26,740 bases of DNA from positions 1 through 26,740 of the forward strand of contig JAUWGW010000024.1 of assembly GCA_030606215.1 (NCBI GenBank), read 5' to 3'. Of the stretch, positions 5,983 through 14,570 are shown piece after piece; positions within the stretch are counted from its first letter, which is position 1; each line of letters opens with the position of its first letter. The notes beneath the pieces were generated by a model that was given only the letters and a program-made list of their open reading frames with translations, ran no database searches and was not told where the DNA came from. Both the position numbers and the translations under genes were made by a program. The DNA is from a bacterium (GTDB taxonomy: Bacteria; NPL-UPA2; JAUVJM01).

Positions 5983-8568
5983 ATGAAGTCTGATGAATTA
6001 AGAAAAGTATTTCTTGATTTTTTCAAGGACAGGGGACATTCGGTAGAAAAGCCGGCATCCTTGATACCCGAGGATGACCCGAGTTTACTTTTCACAGGCG
6101 CGGGGATGAATCAGTTTAAAAAGTTTTTCTTCGGGAGAGGTAAGTCAGACCTTAAGAGAGCCGCTACTTGCCAGAGATGTTTCAGGGCAACTGATATAGA
6201 AAATGTTGGGAAGACAACCAAACACCTGACTTTCCTTGAAATGCTTGGAAATTTTTCTTTTGGAGATTATTTCAAGAAAGAAGCTGTTTCCTGGGCATGG
6301 GAGTTTTTGGTAAAAGTGCTTGAGATTCCTGAGGAGAAATTGCTGATAACTGTGTATAATGACGATAATGAGACTGTTCGTATATGGGAAGAAATGGGTG
6401 TCCCGCACGAGAAAATTTTCCTTATGGGGGAGGAACATAACTTCTGGAATATGGGGAAAACCGGTCCATGCGGTCCCTGTTCGGAAATAGTTATTGACAG
6501 AGGCGAAGAGTATGGTTGTGGAAAGAGCTCATGCGGTCCAGCCTGTGATTGTGCTCGGCATGTTGAACTCTGGAACTTAGTGTTCACTCAATTTAACCGC
6601 CGTGAGGATGGTAAGCTTGAACCACTGAAACAGAAGAATATTGATACAGGTATTGGGCTTGAGAGACTCGCATCTATAATGCAGGATGTACCATCTGTAT
6701 TTGATATAGATATCATTCAGCCCATTGTATGTGAGGTCCAGGGTCCAGAGTCCAGAGTCCAAAGCGCTCGCATTATTGCAGACCATGTAAGGGCAGTTAC
6801 CTTCTGCATTGCAGACGGAGTCCTTCCATCAAATGAAGGGAGAGGTTATGTCCTGAGAAAACTCATAAGGAGAGCTGTTGAAAATGGGAGGAGTCTTGGG
6901 AAAAAGAAGCCGTTTCTGTATAGACTGGTTCCACTTGTTATAAGTGGGATGAAAAGTTTCTACCCGGAACTGAATGGTAGAGCGAGTAATATTGGTCTCG
7001 CTGTGAAGTCTGAGGAAGAAAGGTTTTTTACGGTATTTCAGAGGCTTCCTGAACTGGAGGAAGAAATCAGGAAACTTTCCCAGAAAGGCGACAAGCAGCT
7101 TCGGGGAGACCTCTACTTCAAATACTATGATACATACGGAATTCCACAGGAGACTATCAGAGGAGTGGCTGGAGCCGCGGGTATGCAGGTAGATGAAGAA
7201 GGTTTCAGAAAAGCTCTGGATTCTCAGCGCCGGCGTTCGCGTAGCGCGAGTGGTTTTGCTGCTTCTCATGAGGAATTCTTAGAAATAAAAGGAAAAACAG
7301 AATTCACAGGATATGAAAAATTGGAGGCTGAGGCTAAAATACTTGCCATTATAAAAGAAGGGAAAGAGCTCTTGGAAACCAGGAAAGAGGAGGGTATAGA
7401 CCTTGTTACTGATAGAACTCCATTTTATGGTGAAGCTGGCGGACAGGTTGGTGATGAGGGGGAGATTACGGGGGAAAAATGGAAGTTCAAGGTAACCAAT
7501 ACTGTCAGATTCGGAGAAACGATAGTGCATCGGGGAATTGTTGAAGAAGGAGTCTTGAGGAAGGGAGAAAAAGCGAAACTTTCTGTTAATGGTGAGAGGC
7601 GTTCAAGTATTGCGGCTAACCATAGCGCGACACATCTTCTTCACTACAGTTTGCGGGAGGTTCTCGGCAAGCATGTTCGTCAATGCGGTTCTTTTGTTGG
7701 TCCTGATAGATTGCGTTTTGATTTTACACACACAAATGCAATTTTCCCCGAAGAACTTTCAAGAATAGAAGAATTGGTCAACGAACTGATTATGAAAAAT
7801 TCCAAAGTTGAAATTTTAGATTTACCCATACAGGAAGCAGAAAGAATGGAGGCAATTGCGCTTTTCGGGGAAAAGTATGGTAAAATTGTCAGGGTTATGA
7901 AGATAGGTGATTACAGTCTTGAGTTGTGCGGTGGTACACACGTCCGCTCTACTGGTGAGATCGGGATTTTCCTAATTGAAAATGAGAGTTCAATCGCCGC
8001 TGGAGTGAGGAGAATTGAAGCGGTTACTGGCGGTAAAGCTTATTCGGGGATTAGAAAAAGCAGATTGATTCTCTCTGATATGGGGCAGATTCTCAGGACA
8101 TCGCCTGTAGATTTGCCGCAAAGAGTGAGTAAATTGGTAAAGAAGATGCATGCTCTGGAGAGGAAGGTGGAAAACCTTCAACTGGAAAAAGTTATCTCTA
8201 AGGTTGGTGAGTTTATCTCACATGCAGATGTAGTTGGTAGTATTAAGGTTGTCGCTGATGTAGAGAAAGGTCTATCAAAAGATGGACTGCGCAAGCTTAC
8301 TGATGTTCTGAAGGTAAAGTTGGGTTCAGGGATTGCGGTTTTTGGAACGGTGGCTGATGGGAAGGTGCTTCTCTGCGCAGGTGTAACTGATGACCTGGTA
8401 AAACAGGGATTACATGCGGGGAAATTAGTAAAGGAAGTGGCAGACATAGTTGGGGGCAGTGGTGGAGGGAGAGCTGATTTTGCTCAGGCTGGCGGGAAAG
8501 ATGCAAATCTACTGAAGGATGCTATAAAGGCTGTTCCTGAAATTGTAAGGAAACAGATAAATGAGTAG
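5983..8568 (+). CDS. alaS: Alanine--tRNA ligase
   Basis: The 861-residue protein is close to the usual AlaRS length and charges tRNA-Ala in the cytoplasm. It has the class II catalytic domain at the N-terminus (LFTGAGMNQFKKFF, TFLEMLGNFSFGDYFK, TGIGLERLA) and an anticodon-side helical part (IADHVRAVTFCIADGVLPSNEGRGY). The editing domain shows HSATH (His547, His551) and CGGTH (Cys649, His653). A glycine-rich C-terminal C-Ala domain ends GGGRADFAQAGG. The segment just before IADHVR, normally a variable loop of conventional sequence, is coded by four near-identical 7-base units (6735-6762). The start has only a weak ribosome binding site (GAGAGATGGG). The gene heads a tightly packed operon and overlaps ruvX by eight bases. 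Confidence 0.98.
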   Translation: MKSDELRKVFLDFFKDRGHSVEKPASLIPEDDPSLLFTGAGMNQFKKFFFGRGKSDLKRAATCQRCFRATDIENVGKTTKHLTFLEMLGNFSFGDYFKKEAVSWAWEFLVKVLEIPEEKLLITVYNDDNETVRIWEEMGVPHEKIFLMGEEHNFWNMGKTGPCGPCSEIVIDRGEEYGCGKSSCGPACDCARHVELWNLVFTQFNRREDGKLEPLKQKNIDTGIGLERLASIMQDVPSVFDIDIIQPIVCEVQGPESRVQSARIIADHVRAVTFCIADGVLPSNEGRGYVLRKLIRRAVENGRSLGKKKPFLYRLVPLVISGMKSFYPELNGRASNIGLAVKSEEERFFTVFQRLPELEEEIRKLSQKGDKQLRGDLYFKYYDTYGIPQETIRGVAGAAGMQVDEEGFRKALDSQRRRSRSASGFAASHEEFLEIKGKTEFTGYEKLEAEAKILAIIKEGKELLETRKEEGIDLVTDRTPFYGEAGGQVGDEGEITGEKWKFKVTNTVRFGETIVHRGIVEEGVLRKGEKAKLSVNGERRSSIAANHSATHLLHYSLREVLGKHVRQCGSFVGPDRLRFDFTHTNAIFPEELSRIEELVNELIMKNSKVEILDLPIQEAERMEAIALFGEKYGKIVRVMKIGDYSLELCGGTHVRSTGEIGIFLIENESSIAAGVRRIEAVTGGKAYSGIRKSRLILSDMGQILRTSPVDLPQRVSKLVKKMHALERKVENLQLEKVISKVGEFISHADVVGSIKVVADVEKGLSKDGLRKLTDVLKVKLGSGIAVFGTVADGKVLLCAGVTDDLVKQGLHAGKLVKEVADIVGGSGGGRADFAQAGGKDANLLKDAIKAVPEIVRKQINE
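6735..6762 (+). repeat. Four tandem 7-base units inside alaS
   Basis: The units GGTCCAG, GGTCCAG, AGTCCAG and AGTCCAA follow one another without gaps; on the other strand each reads TGGACYC-like. They encode the loop EVQGPESRVQSA in frame. The array resembles the 7-base-period arrays at 12772-12799 and 13333-13367. Confidence 0.7.
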
Positions 8569-9001
8569 AATAATCGGATTGGATGTTGGGGAGAAAAGGA
8601 TAGGGGTTGCTCTGAGTGATGAGCTGGGGATAGCTGCACATCCTTTAACTGTCATCATGAGGGATGGATTAGAGAAAGATTTGAGAAAAATAAAGGAAAT
8701 AGTTCAGGAATATTCTACTGTACAAATAGTGGTTGGGATACCTGTAAATATGAATGGAACAATTGGTGAGAGTGCGAGGAAGATGCTTTCTTTCACCGAT
8801 TTCCTTAGGAAAGAACTGCCGGTTTCTATCGAAACCTGGGATGAAAGGTTAACGACTGTATCCTCCGAGAAAGTTCTGCTTGAGGCAGACCTTTCTCGGC
8901 GGAAGAGGAAGAAGGTGATTGATAAAGTAGCCGCAACTCTTCTTTTGCAGTGTTACCTTGACAATAGGAGAAGTGAAAGTGGAGAGAGAAAAACACGGTA
9001 A
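8561..9001 (+). CDS. ruvX: Putative pre-16S rRNA nuclease / Holliday junction resolvase YqgF
   Basis: The 146-residue protein is of standard YqgF/RuvX length with an RNase-H-like fold. It opens IIGLDVGEKRIGVALSD, has the strand IVVGIPVNMNGTIGE, and ends with the conserved WDERLTT and the KKVIDKVAATLLLQ helix that carries a conserved Asp. In E. coli the family trims the 5' end of 16S rRNA. Its start is read from AATGAG at the alaS stop with AAGGA upstream, so translation is coupled to alaS. The alaS-ruvX pairing is common in bacteria. Confidence 0.95.
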   Translation: MSRIIGLDVGEKRIGVALSDELGIAAHPLTVIMRDGLEKDLRKIKEIVQEYSTVQIVVGIPVNMNGTIGESARKMLSFTDFLRKELPVSIETWDERLTTVSSEKVLLEADLSRRKRKKVIDKVAATLLLQCYLDNRRSESGERKTR

Positions 9002-9776
9002 AATATGCGACCTGGTCATCGGATTCTTCAGGATAAAGAAGAAGTTCGGAGAGGAATTTGACCATTACGAGAAGAGCGGAAAACTCAATTTCAGAAGTCT
9101 GGATGAGCTGGAAAAAGCTCTCTATCAGCTTAAAAATGAGACTCATGCTGTATTCAGATATGACGCAGAAGAAACTCTTCACAGGGAGCACCTTTTTGAT
9201 CTGATCATTGGTTCAATATTCCATGAAGCGCTCCACCTGAAAGAGTACGTATATACACTTGAGAGGTATGAGCCAAGATATAAACTTTTCGCAGAGAGAC
9301 AGGGGCGCATGAGAATTGACAGCCGTCAGGACACTTTCCTTCAACACAGTAGAGAGATATTGAAGGAAGCAGAGGAAAATCTTCCAAAGAAGGCGGTTGA
9401 GGTGACAAACCTTTTTAAAGATGCGCTTTCACTAATTGAGGGTGTATTAAGAAAATACCGAGCCGGTAGAAGACTTATAAGGGTTCTCTATCTGGAAAGG
9501 GAACTTCTCAATAGTATCTATGGAGGGAATGGTCTTGAAAATGTATATAGAATTATGTATAAAGGTGGTCCCATGGAAGGATATTTCCGCGTAGGAGCAA
9601 GTTTCCTGAAGGATGGTTTTTATGAGCTTGCCGTGAAAACTTTTGAAGAGGCTCTCAATAAAGGTTGCGGGAGTACGCGCGAACATGAGTTGCGGGAGGA
9701 GATTAAGAAAAGGTGCCGACTCCTTCAGAAAAAACGGCCTGGAATGGCAAAGAAAATACTTGCAAGAATAGGTTAA
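8979..9776 (+). CDS. Unrecognised cytoplasmic protein, possible TPR-like C-terminus
   Basis: The protein has about 265 residues, is highly charged and helical, and has no signal peptide or membrane segment. I do not recognise the family. Two parts stand out: FHEALHLKEYVYTLERYEP near residue 75, and a helical pair near residue 200 (GYFRVGASFLKDGFYELA, then VKTFEEALNKG) that looks like a single TPR-like repeat. The GTG at 8979 is preferred because AGGAG lies eight bases upstream; the frame is open to a TTG at 8958. It overlaps ruvX by 23 bases and the next gene by up to 64 bases, so it belongs to the alaS operon. Its position between ruvX and a lipid acyltransferase-like gene does not tell its function. 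Confidence 0.7.
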   Translation: MEREKHGKICDLVIGFFRIKKKFGEEFDHYEKSGKLNFRSLDELEKALYQLKNETHAVFRYDAEETLHREHLFDLIIGSIFHEALHLKEYVYTLERYEPRYKLFAERQGRMRIDSRQDTFLQHSREILKEAEENLPKKAVEVTNLFKDALSLIEGVLRKYRAGRRLIRVLYLERELLNSIYGGNGLENVYRIMYKGGPMEGYFRVGASFLKDGFYELAVKTFEEALNKGCGSTREHELREEIKKRCRLLQKKRPGMAKKILARIG

Positions 9777-10393
9777 TTCCATTCCTGGCGTCTCTTTTTA
9801 TATATCTGGTTGGGAAGACTATCAAGTTGAAGGTGGTTGGTGAGGAAAAGATAAGAACTGCAAGAGAGAAGGCAGAAAATGTTATTTATGCTTCCTGGCA
9901 TAACAGGATATTGCTCCTTGTTTATACACATCGTCATCAAGGAATAAATGTAATTGTCAGCCGTAGCCGCGATGGGGAATTAATAACCCGGACTATTCAG
10001 CGATTCGGGTTTGAGACAGTGCGCGGGTCAAGTTCGAGTGGAGGCAGTTCAGCTTTGCTTAGCTTGTTGAAGAAACTGGCAGGTGGAGTAGATGTTGCAA
10101 TTACCCCGGATGGTCCACGCGGTCCCAGATATCATGTGCAGATGGGCGTGATTCATCTTGCTCAGAAAAGCGGTTGTCCTATTGTCCCGTTTACAGTGGG
10201 TGCAAGCAGGAAATTGGTTCTCAGAAGCTGGGACGGGTTTCTGATTCCCTGTCCATTTGCAAGGGCTATCCTTATTTATGGGGAGCCTGTTGAAGTTGGT
10301 CCGCATTCCAATCTTGAAGAGAAAAGACGTGAACTTGAACAAAGACTTATGGAAATTACTCAAAGAGCAGATTCATACTACATATGGGGGTGA
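9713..10393 (+). CDS. DUF374 / lysophospholipid acyltransferase-like protein
   Basis: The product of about 226 residues carries the DUF374 blocks: YASWHNRILLL, IVSRSRDGELI, FGFETVRGSSSSGG, and the hallmark TPDGPRGPRY, followed by QKSGCPIVPF. These proteins resemble LPLAT/LpxL-type acyltransferases and in diderm bacteria often sit near lipid A or KDO genes; the reaction is not established for this branch. A hydrophobic segment FLASLFIYLVG near the N-terminus suggests membrane association. The GTG at 9713 has GGGAGGA twelve bases upstream, which is long spacing; the conserved part begins near 9780, so the true start could be later. It is packed between the unknown gene and the M42 peptidase, four bases from the latter. 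Confidence 0.85.
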   Translation: MPTPSEKTAWNGKENTCKNRLIPFLASLFIYLVGKTIKLKVVGEEKIRTAREKAENVIYASWHNRILLLVYTHRHQGINVIVSRSRDGELITRTIQRFGFETVRGSSSSGGSSALLSLLKKLAGGVDVAITPDGPRGPRYHVQMGVIHLAQKSGCPIVPFTVGASRKLVLRSWDGFLIPCPFARAILIYGEPVEVGPHSNLEEKRRELEQRLMEITQRADSYYIWG

Positions 10394-10396
10394 GAA

Positions 10397-11452
10397 ATGG
10401 ATATTGATTTTTTGAAAAAGCTTGTGACAACACCAAGTCCATCGGGGTTTGAACAGCCGCTTCAGGAATTGGTGAGGGGGAAGTTTGAAGGTTTTGCGGA
10501 TGAACTGAAAACCGATGTCCATGGGAACGTCTTTGGTGTCAGGAACCCTGGAGGTAAGCCGAGAATAATGCTCGCCGCGCACAGTGATGAGATTGGATTC
10601 ATGGTAAAACATATTACAAATGAAGGATATATATATTTTGCGCTTGTTGGCGGCGTTGATGTGAATCTGGTTCCAGGGCAGAGTGTTGAAATTCATACTA
10701 AGAAAGGTGTTGTGCCGGGTGTGGTTGGGAAAAAACCTATCCATCTGATGGAAGAGGAGGATAAAAAGAAAAAGCAGGAAATTTATAATCTTTGGATTGA
10801 TATTGGTGCAGGCAAGAAAGAAAAGGTGGAGAAAATAGTGAGTATCGGTGACCCTGTTACCTTTTCAGGGAAGTTTAATATCTTGCAGAATAAACGGTTA
10901 GCGGCCAGAAGTTTTGATGATAAAGCGGGAGTTTTTGTGCTGACAGAAGTGATGAAAGGACTTAGAGGCAAGAAATTTTCTGCGGCTGTTTTCAGCGTAG
11001 CAACCGTGCAGGAAGAAATTGGTCTGCGCGGCGCAAGGACAAGCGCATATGCTATAGAGCCCGATATAGGGATTGCGATTGATGTTGAATTCAGTTCAGA
11101 TTACCCTGAAATTGATAAGAAGAGGGTTGGAGAAATTTCTCTCGGGAAAGGACCTGTGTTATACAGAGGTGCTAATATAAATCCTGTTCTTGGTGAATTC
11201 CTCATTCAGACCGCTGAGAGGAGAAAGATTCCTTATCAACTCTCAGGCTCGCCAAAAGCAACGGGAACGGATGCAAATGTCATGCAGTTAACGAGAAGTG
11301 GAGTGGCAACGGCTGTTATCGGCATACCAAACAGGTATATGCACACTCCGGTTGAGGTTATCTCTACAATTGATCTGGAAAATGCTGTGAAACTTCTTAC
11401 ATCTTTCATCCTCAAGGTTAAAAAGGATATGGATTTTATTCCAGGGAGGTGA
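10397..11452 (+). CDS. M42-family metallopeptidase (glutamyl/deblocking aminopeptidase type)
   Basis: The 351-residue protein is of normal M42 length. The dinuclear metal ligands of the family are visible: AAHSDEIGF (His), RSFDDKAG (bridging Asp), VQEEIGLRG (catalytic Glu and ligand Glu), AIDVEF (Asp) and YMHTPVE (final His). M42 enzymes form large tetrahedral cytoplasmic peptidases that trim short peptides; older names include endoglucanase M. It begins SPSGFEQPLQELV, as is usual. The stop codon lies within the ribosome binding site of lipA, so the two are tightly linked in one operon. Specificity (glutamyl, lysyl or leucyl) cannot be told from sequence. Confidence 0.93.
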   Translation: MDIDFLKKLVTTPSPSGFEQPLQELVRGKFEGFADELKTDVHGNVFGVRNPGGKPRIMLAAHSDEIGFMVKHITNEGYIYFALVGGVDVNLVPGQSVEIHTKKGVVPGVVGKKPIHLMEEEDKKKKQEIYNLWIDIGAGKKEKVEKIVSIGDPVTFSGKFNILQNKRLAARSFDDKAGVFVLTEVMKGLRGKKFSAAVFSVATVQEEIGLRGARTSAYAIEPDIGIAIDVEFSSDYPEIDKKRVGEISLGKGPVLYRGANINPVLGEFLIQTAERRKIPYQLSGSPKATGTDANVMQLTRSGVATAVIGIPNRYMHTPVEVISTIDLENAVKLLTSFILKVKKDMDFIPGR

Positions 11453-11458
11453 TTTGAA

Positions 11459-12340
11459 ATGGAGGCAACAAAACGACTCCCTGTGTGGTTTAAGCAAAGA
11501 GTTAAAAGTAATTATGAGATGGGTAGAGTTTTATCTGTCCTTGATGAACTCAAGCTTAATACTGTATGCGAGAGCGCCTGCTGTCCAAACAGAAGTTACT
11601 GCTATAGTCAGGGGACAGCTACTTTTATGATTCTTGGTGATACCTGCACGAGGGGATGTCGTTTCTGTGCTGTCAGGAAAGGCAAACCGCAGCCGGTGGA
11701 TGACGAAGAGCCTGAGCGCATCAGTCTGGCAGTGAGGAAACTTGGATTAAAATATGTTGTTATCACTTCAGTTACGCGTGATGACCTTGCTGATGGTGGA
11801 GCAGAGCAATTTGCAAAAGTTGTCAGGGAGGTGAGAAAATTAACTCCTGCTGTAGCAATTGAGCTTTTAGTTCCGGATTTTCAGGGGGGGGGAGAGCTTT
11901 TGAAGATTGTCCTGGGTGTTCATCCTGATGTCATAGGTCATAATCTTGAAACTGTTCCCAGATTATATCCCTATGTAAGGCCGGAGGCTGTGTATGAAAG
12001 GTCAATTAAGTTATTGATGCATGTTAAATTGGGAAACAGCTCAATTTTAACCAAATCCGGATTGATGCTTGGGCTTGGGGAAACAAAAAGTGAAGTGGAA
12101 GAAGTTATGTGTGGACTTCACAGTGTTAGTTGTGATATTCTCACGCTCGGGCAGTATCTTCAACCATCAGAGGAACATCTCCCTGTTGTGGAATATATAA
12201 GCCCGGAACAGTTTCAGCAGTACCGAATGATTGCTTCCAACTATGGGTTTAAAGCGGTCGCCTCAAGCCCGCTTGTGCGTAGTTCATATAATGCGGAGGA
12301 GATTTTTAATGAGCTTGCTGACTGTAAGGAAATACGGTGA
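11459..12340 (+). CDS. lipA: Lipoyl synthase
   Basis: The 293-residue radical SAM enzyme inserts two sulfur atoms into protein-bound octanoyl groups to make lipoate. The auxiliary cluster cysteines are Cys37, Cys42 and Cys48 (CESACCPNRSYC). The radical SAM cluster is CTRGCRFC (Cys63, Cys67, Cys70). The C-terminal RSSYNAEE provides the serine that ligates the auxiliary cluster. The start has GGGAGGTGA upstream. A run of nine G at 11884-11892 codes QGGGE in the strand after VPDF. No lipB or lplA lies in the window. The 3' end overlaps def by 32 bases, and the def ribosome binding site is inside lipA. Confidence 0.97.
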   Translation: MEATKRLPVWFKQRVKSNYEMGRVLSVLDELKLNTVCESACCPNRSYCYSQGTATFMILGDTCTRGCRFCAVRKGKPQPVDDEEPERISLAVRKLGLKYVVITSVTRDDLADGGAEQFAKVVREVRKLTPAVAIELLVPDFQGGGELLKIVLGVHPDVIGHNLETVPRLYPYVRPEAVYERSIKLLMHVKLGNSSILTKSGLMLGLGETKSEVEEVMCGLHSVSCDILTLGQYLQPSEEHLPVVEYISPEQFQQYRMIASNYGFKAVASSPLVRSSYNAEEIFNELADCKEIR

Positions 12341-12806
12341 CCCGATACTGAGGGAGACCTGTCAGCCTATGAATGAAATTAGTGATTCTGTCAGGAATTT
12401 GATAGATGACATGGTAAAGACGATGTATGAATATAGGGGAGTTGGTCTTTCTGCTCCTCAGGTTGGTGTGAAGAAAAGAGTAGTCGTTGTTGATGCCGGT
12501 CGGGAATTGATTGCTCTTGTTAATCCGGAAATTCTATCTAAGGAAGGCAGGGAAGTTGCGCTGGAAGGATGTTTGAGTATTCCGGATGTTCAGGTTGATG
12601 TTGAACGGGCGGCGAAAATTATTGTAGAAGGGCTTGACCGCGAGGGGAAACATGTAAAGTTGGCTCTTGATGGATTGGCTGCACGGGCGATACAGCATGA
12701 GGTTGACCATCTAAATGGTATTCTCATAATTGATTATTTGAGTTTTGTAAAACGCCAGCTTATTAAGAAGAAGCTTTCAGCTATCGGCTCTCAGCAGTCA
12801 GCTTAA
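12309..12806 (+). CDS. def: Peptide deformylase
   Basis: The 165-residue enzyme removes the formyl group from nascent protein N-termini. All three family motifs are present: GVGLSAPQVG near residue 44, EGCLS with Cys88 as metal ligand, and HEVDH (His130, Glu131, His134). The ATG at 12309 follows GGAGGAG at good spacing and gives the usual start MSLLTVRKYGDPILR; the open frame extends upstream inside lipA but that extension is not plausible. The last seven or eight residues (AIGSQQSA) are coded by a 7-base-period repeat rather than conserved sequence, so the end of the gene lies in repeat DNA. Confidence 0.97.
   Translation: MSLLTVRKYGDPILRETCQPMNEISDSVRNLIDDMVKTMYEYRGVGLSAPQVGVKKRVVVVDAGRELIALVNPEILSKEGREVALEGCLSIPDVQVDVERAAKIIVEGLDREGKHVKLALDGLAARAIQHEVDHLNGILIIDYLSFVKRQLIKKKLSAIGSQQSA
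12772..12799 (+). repeat. Four 7-base units at the 3' end of def
   Basis: AGCTTTC, AGCTATC, GGCTCTC and AGCAGTC fit the pattern RGCNNTC at a 7-base period and are followed by a partial fifth unit. The array codes the divergent C-terminal tail of peptide deformylase. Confidence 0.6.
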
Positions 12807-12820
12807 AGGGGGAGGAAACC

Positions 12821-13351
12821 ATGCTTACAGAAGTTCTGGAAGAGGATTTAGTTATAACCGAACTTAAATCGAAAAGGAAAGAAGATGTGATTAAAGAGAT
12901 GGCAGGCAGATTTGTGGAAGTGGGAGTGGTTAAAGATGAGAATAAGTTTGTAGAAGCTCTAAAGGAAAGGGAGAAAATAGAGACTACAGCTGTTGGAAGT
13001 GGTGTAGCCATACCACATGCTCGCTCGGATACAGTGGAGGGGTTAACTGTTGTTTTTGCGAAATCTGAGGAGGGAGTTGATTTTGAATCTGTGGATGGTA
13101 AACCAGTACAATTAATTTTTATGATTGCCTGTAGCCTGGATATCAACAGAGAGTATCTTCAGATACTGGCAAGAATTGCAAGACTTTGTAAGAATTATAA
13201 GATGAAGGATGGACTTATAAAAGCTAAGGATAAGAAGGAAATTATGCACCTTATAAAAGGTTTTGATGCAGGTTCCGGTAAGTTTGAAGAGATAAAACTG
13301 AAGAGAGGAAGAACAGTTTATCCGAATAAAACAACAGACCAAAGACAATAG
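12821..13351 (+). CDS. PTS EIIA domain protein (fructose/nitrogen type)
   Basis: The 176-residue protein is one EIIA domain of the fructose/mannitol/Ntr class. The phospho-accepting histidine is His66 in AVGSGVAIPHARS, and the preceding helix region has REKIETT, as in the family. No EIIB or EIIC gene is nearby, so a regulatory role like EIIA-Ntr is more likely than sugar transport. The ribosome binding site GGGGGAGGA is strong. Past the EIIA fold, the C-terminal tail ends NKTTDQRQ, coded by the start of a 7-base-period array. It lies immediately upstream of a CPA2 antiporter and a PII-like gene and is probably co-transcribed with them. Confidence 0.9.
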   Translation: MLTEVLEEDLVITELKSKRKEDVIKEMAGRFVEVGVVKDENKFVEALKEREKIETTAVGSGVAIPHARSDTVEGLTVVFAKSEEGVDFESVDGKPVQLIFMIACSLDINREYLQILARIARLCKNYKMKDGLIKAKDKKEIMHLIKGFDAGSGKFEEIKLKRGRTVYPNKTTDQRQ

Positions 13352-13367
13352 ACCATAGACTGTAGAC
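13333..13367 (+). repeat. Five 7-base units spanning the EIIA gene stop codon
   Basis: The units AACAGAC, CAAAGAC, AATAGAC, CATAGAC and TGTAGAC share AGAC at exact 7-base steps. The EIIA stop codon (13349-13351) lies within the array, and the rest fills the gap to the antiporter gene. Confidence 0.7.
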
Positions 13368-13389
13368 AAGAGAAAGTAGTGGCTGGTAT

Positions 13390-14556
13390 ATGAATATATA
13401 TTTGGCATGCGGGCTAATTTTTCTGTTCGCTTTAGTTTCCTCTAAACTGCTGAGCCGGTTAAAGTTCCCGGTGGTTACTTCTTATCTTTTACTGGGTATT
13501 TTAATCGGTCCATTTGGATTAAAATTAGTCCCTGAAAATTTGGTTAGGGCTACTGATTCCATTGGTTATTTTGTTCTGGGAATGGTTGCCTTCACTCTCG
13601 GACAAAATTTCCTATGGAGGGAATTCAAGCGGGTTGGCAAGGAGGTAATAGCTATCTCAATAGCTGCTGTGCTTGCTGTTTTAGTATTTGTTAGTGTAGG
13701 CCTTTGGGCAGTTGGACAATCATTTTCAACAGCCATTATTTTAGGAGCAGTTGCTACCGCCACAGCGCCAATGGCTACACTTATGGTTGTCAGAGAATAC
13801 CGTGCAAAAGGTCCTTTTACTAATATCCTTCTGAATGTAATAGCTATTGATGATGCCTGGGGGATGATTGTTTTTGCTGTAGCTATTGCCATTGCAAAGA
13901 TTACAAGTTTCCCAGGGATAGAAAACCATTTTGCTAAAACATTAATTGGAGTGGGGGGGGGGATATTTGGGGCTTTGGTTTTGGGGTTAACCTTAGGAGT
14001 TCTACTCTCTATAGCATCCCGATATTCAAAAACTCAAATGGAGACATTTATCTTTGCACTGGGTTTCATTTTAACTACTACAGGAATAAGTTTAAAACTT
14101 GGTTTCTCACCCCTTTTAGCCAATATGGCTTTAGGAGTAACAGTGATAAACATAACCAGAAGGCATCTTTTCTTCGATGTTTTAAAAAGAATAGATTGGC
14201 CGTTTTATCTTCTTTTCTTCGTCCTGTGCGGCACTTCACTCCAGATACCTTTTTTAAAAAATTTAGCCCTGGTAGGTGTTATTTACATAGTAGCCAGGAT
14301 ACTCGGTAAATACGCAGGCGCTTATCTGGGAGGGAAAATCACACACGCACAGGAGAATGTAAGAAGATATTTAGGTTTTGGGCTCATACCTCAGGCTGGA
14401 GTAGCTCTGGGATTAGCTATCATGGCTAAGGCTGAATTTCCGTCTTTTGGCAATTTAATCTTTACTACTATTATAGCCACGACCGTAGTCTTTGAGATAA
14501 TTGGACCATTCTGCACTAAATTTGCTATCGCTAAAGCAGGAGAGATAAGGAAATGA
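13390..14556 (+). CDS. CPA2-type cation:proton antiporter, membrane domain only
   Basis: The 388-residue protein is almost entirely hydrophobic, with about ten to twelve membrane segments. It has the Na+/H+ exchanger (CPA2/KefB) signatures KFPVVTSYLLLGILIGPFG near the N-terminus, the ATATAPMATLMVVRE region, and NVIAIDDAWGMIVF with the paired Asp expected at the ion site. It exchanges a cation (Na+ or K+) for protons across the inner membrane. There is no TrkA/RCK or universal stress domain at the C-terminus, so regulation must come from another protein. A run of ten G at 13953-13962 codes GVGGGIFG. The ribosome binding site is weak. It overlaps the frame of the PII-like gene's upstream region and is probably translated in one operon with it. 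Confidence 0.9.
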   Translation: MNIYLACGLIFLFALVSSKLLSRLKFPVVTSYLLLGILIGPFGLKLVPENLVRATDSIGYFVLGMVAFTLGQNFLWREFKRVGKEVIAISIAAVLAVLVFVSVGLWAVGQSFSTAIILGAVATATAPMATLMVVREYRAKGPFTNILLNVIAIDDAWGMIVFAVAIAIAKITSFPGIENHFAKTLIGVGGGIFGALVLGLTLGVLLSIASRYSKTQMETFIFALGFILTTTGISLKLGFSPLLANMALGVTVINITRRHLFFDVLKRIDWPFYLLFFVLCGTSLQIPFLKNLALVGVIYIVARILGKYAGAYLGGKITHAQENVRRYLGFGLIPQAGVALGLAIMAKAEFPSFGNLIFTTIIATTVVFEIIGPFCTKFAIAKAGEIRK

Positions 14557-14570
14557 AAAAGGAGGGCAGG

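Noticed and set aside
7226-7257. G+C-rich stretch with TCGCG/CGCGA arms inside alaS as an inserted element
   Set aside because: The encoded QRRRSRSASGF fits the conserved QR.R.R segment of AlaRS, so it is native coding sequence.
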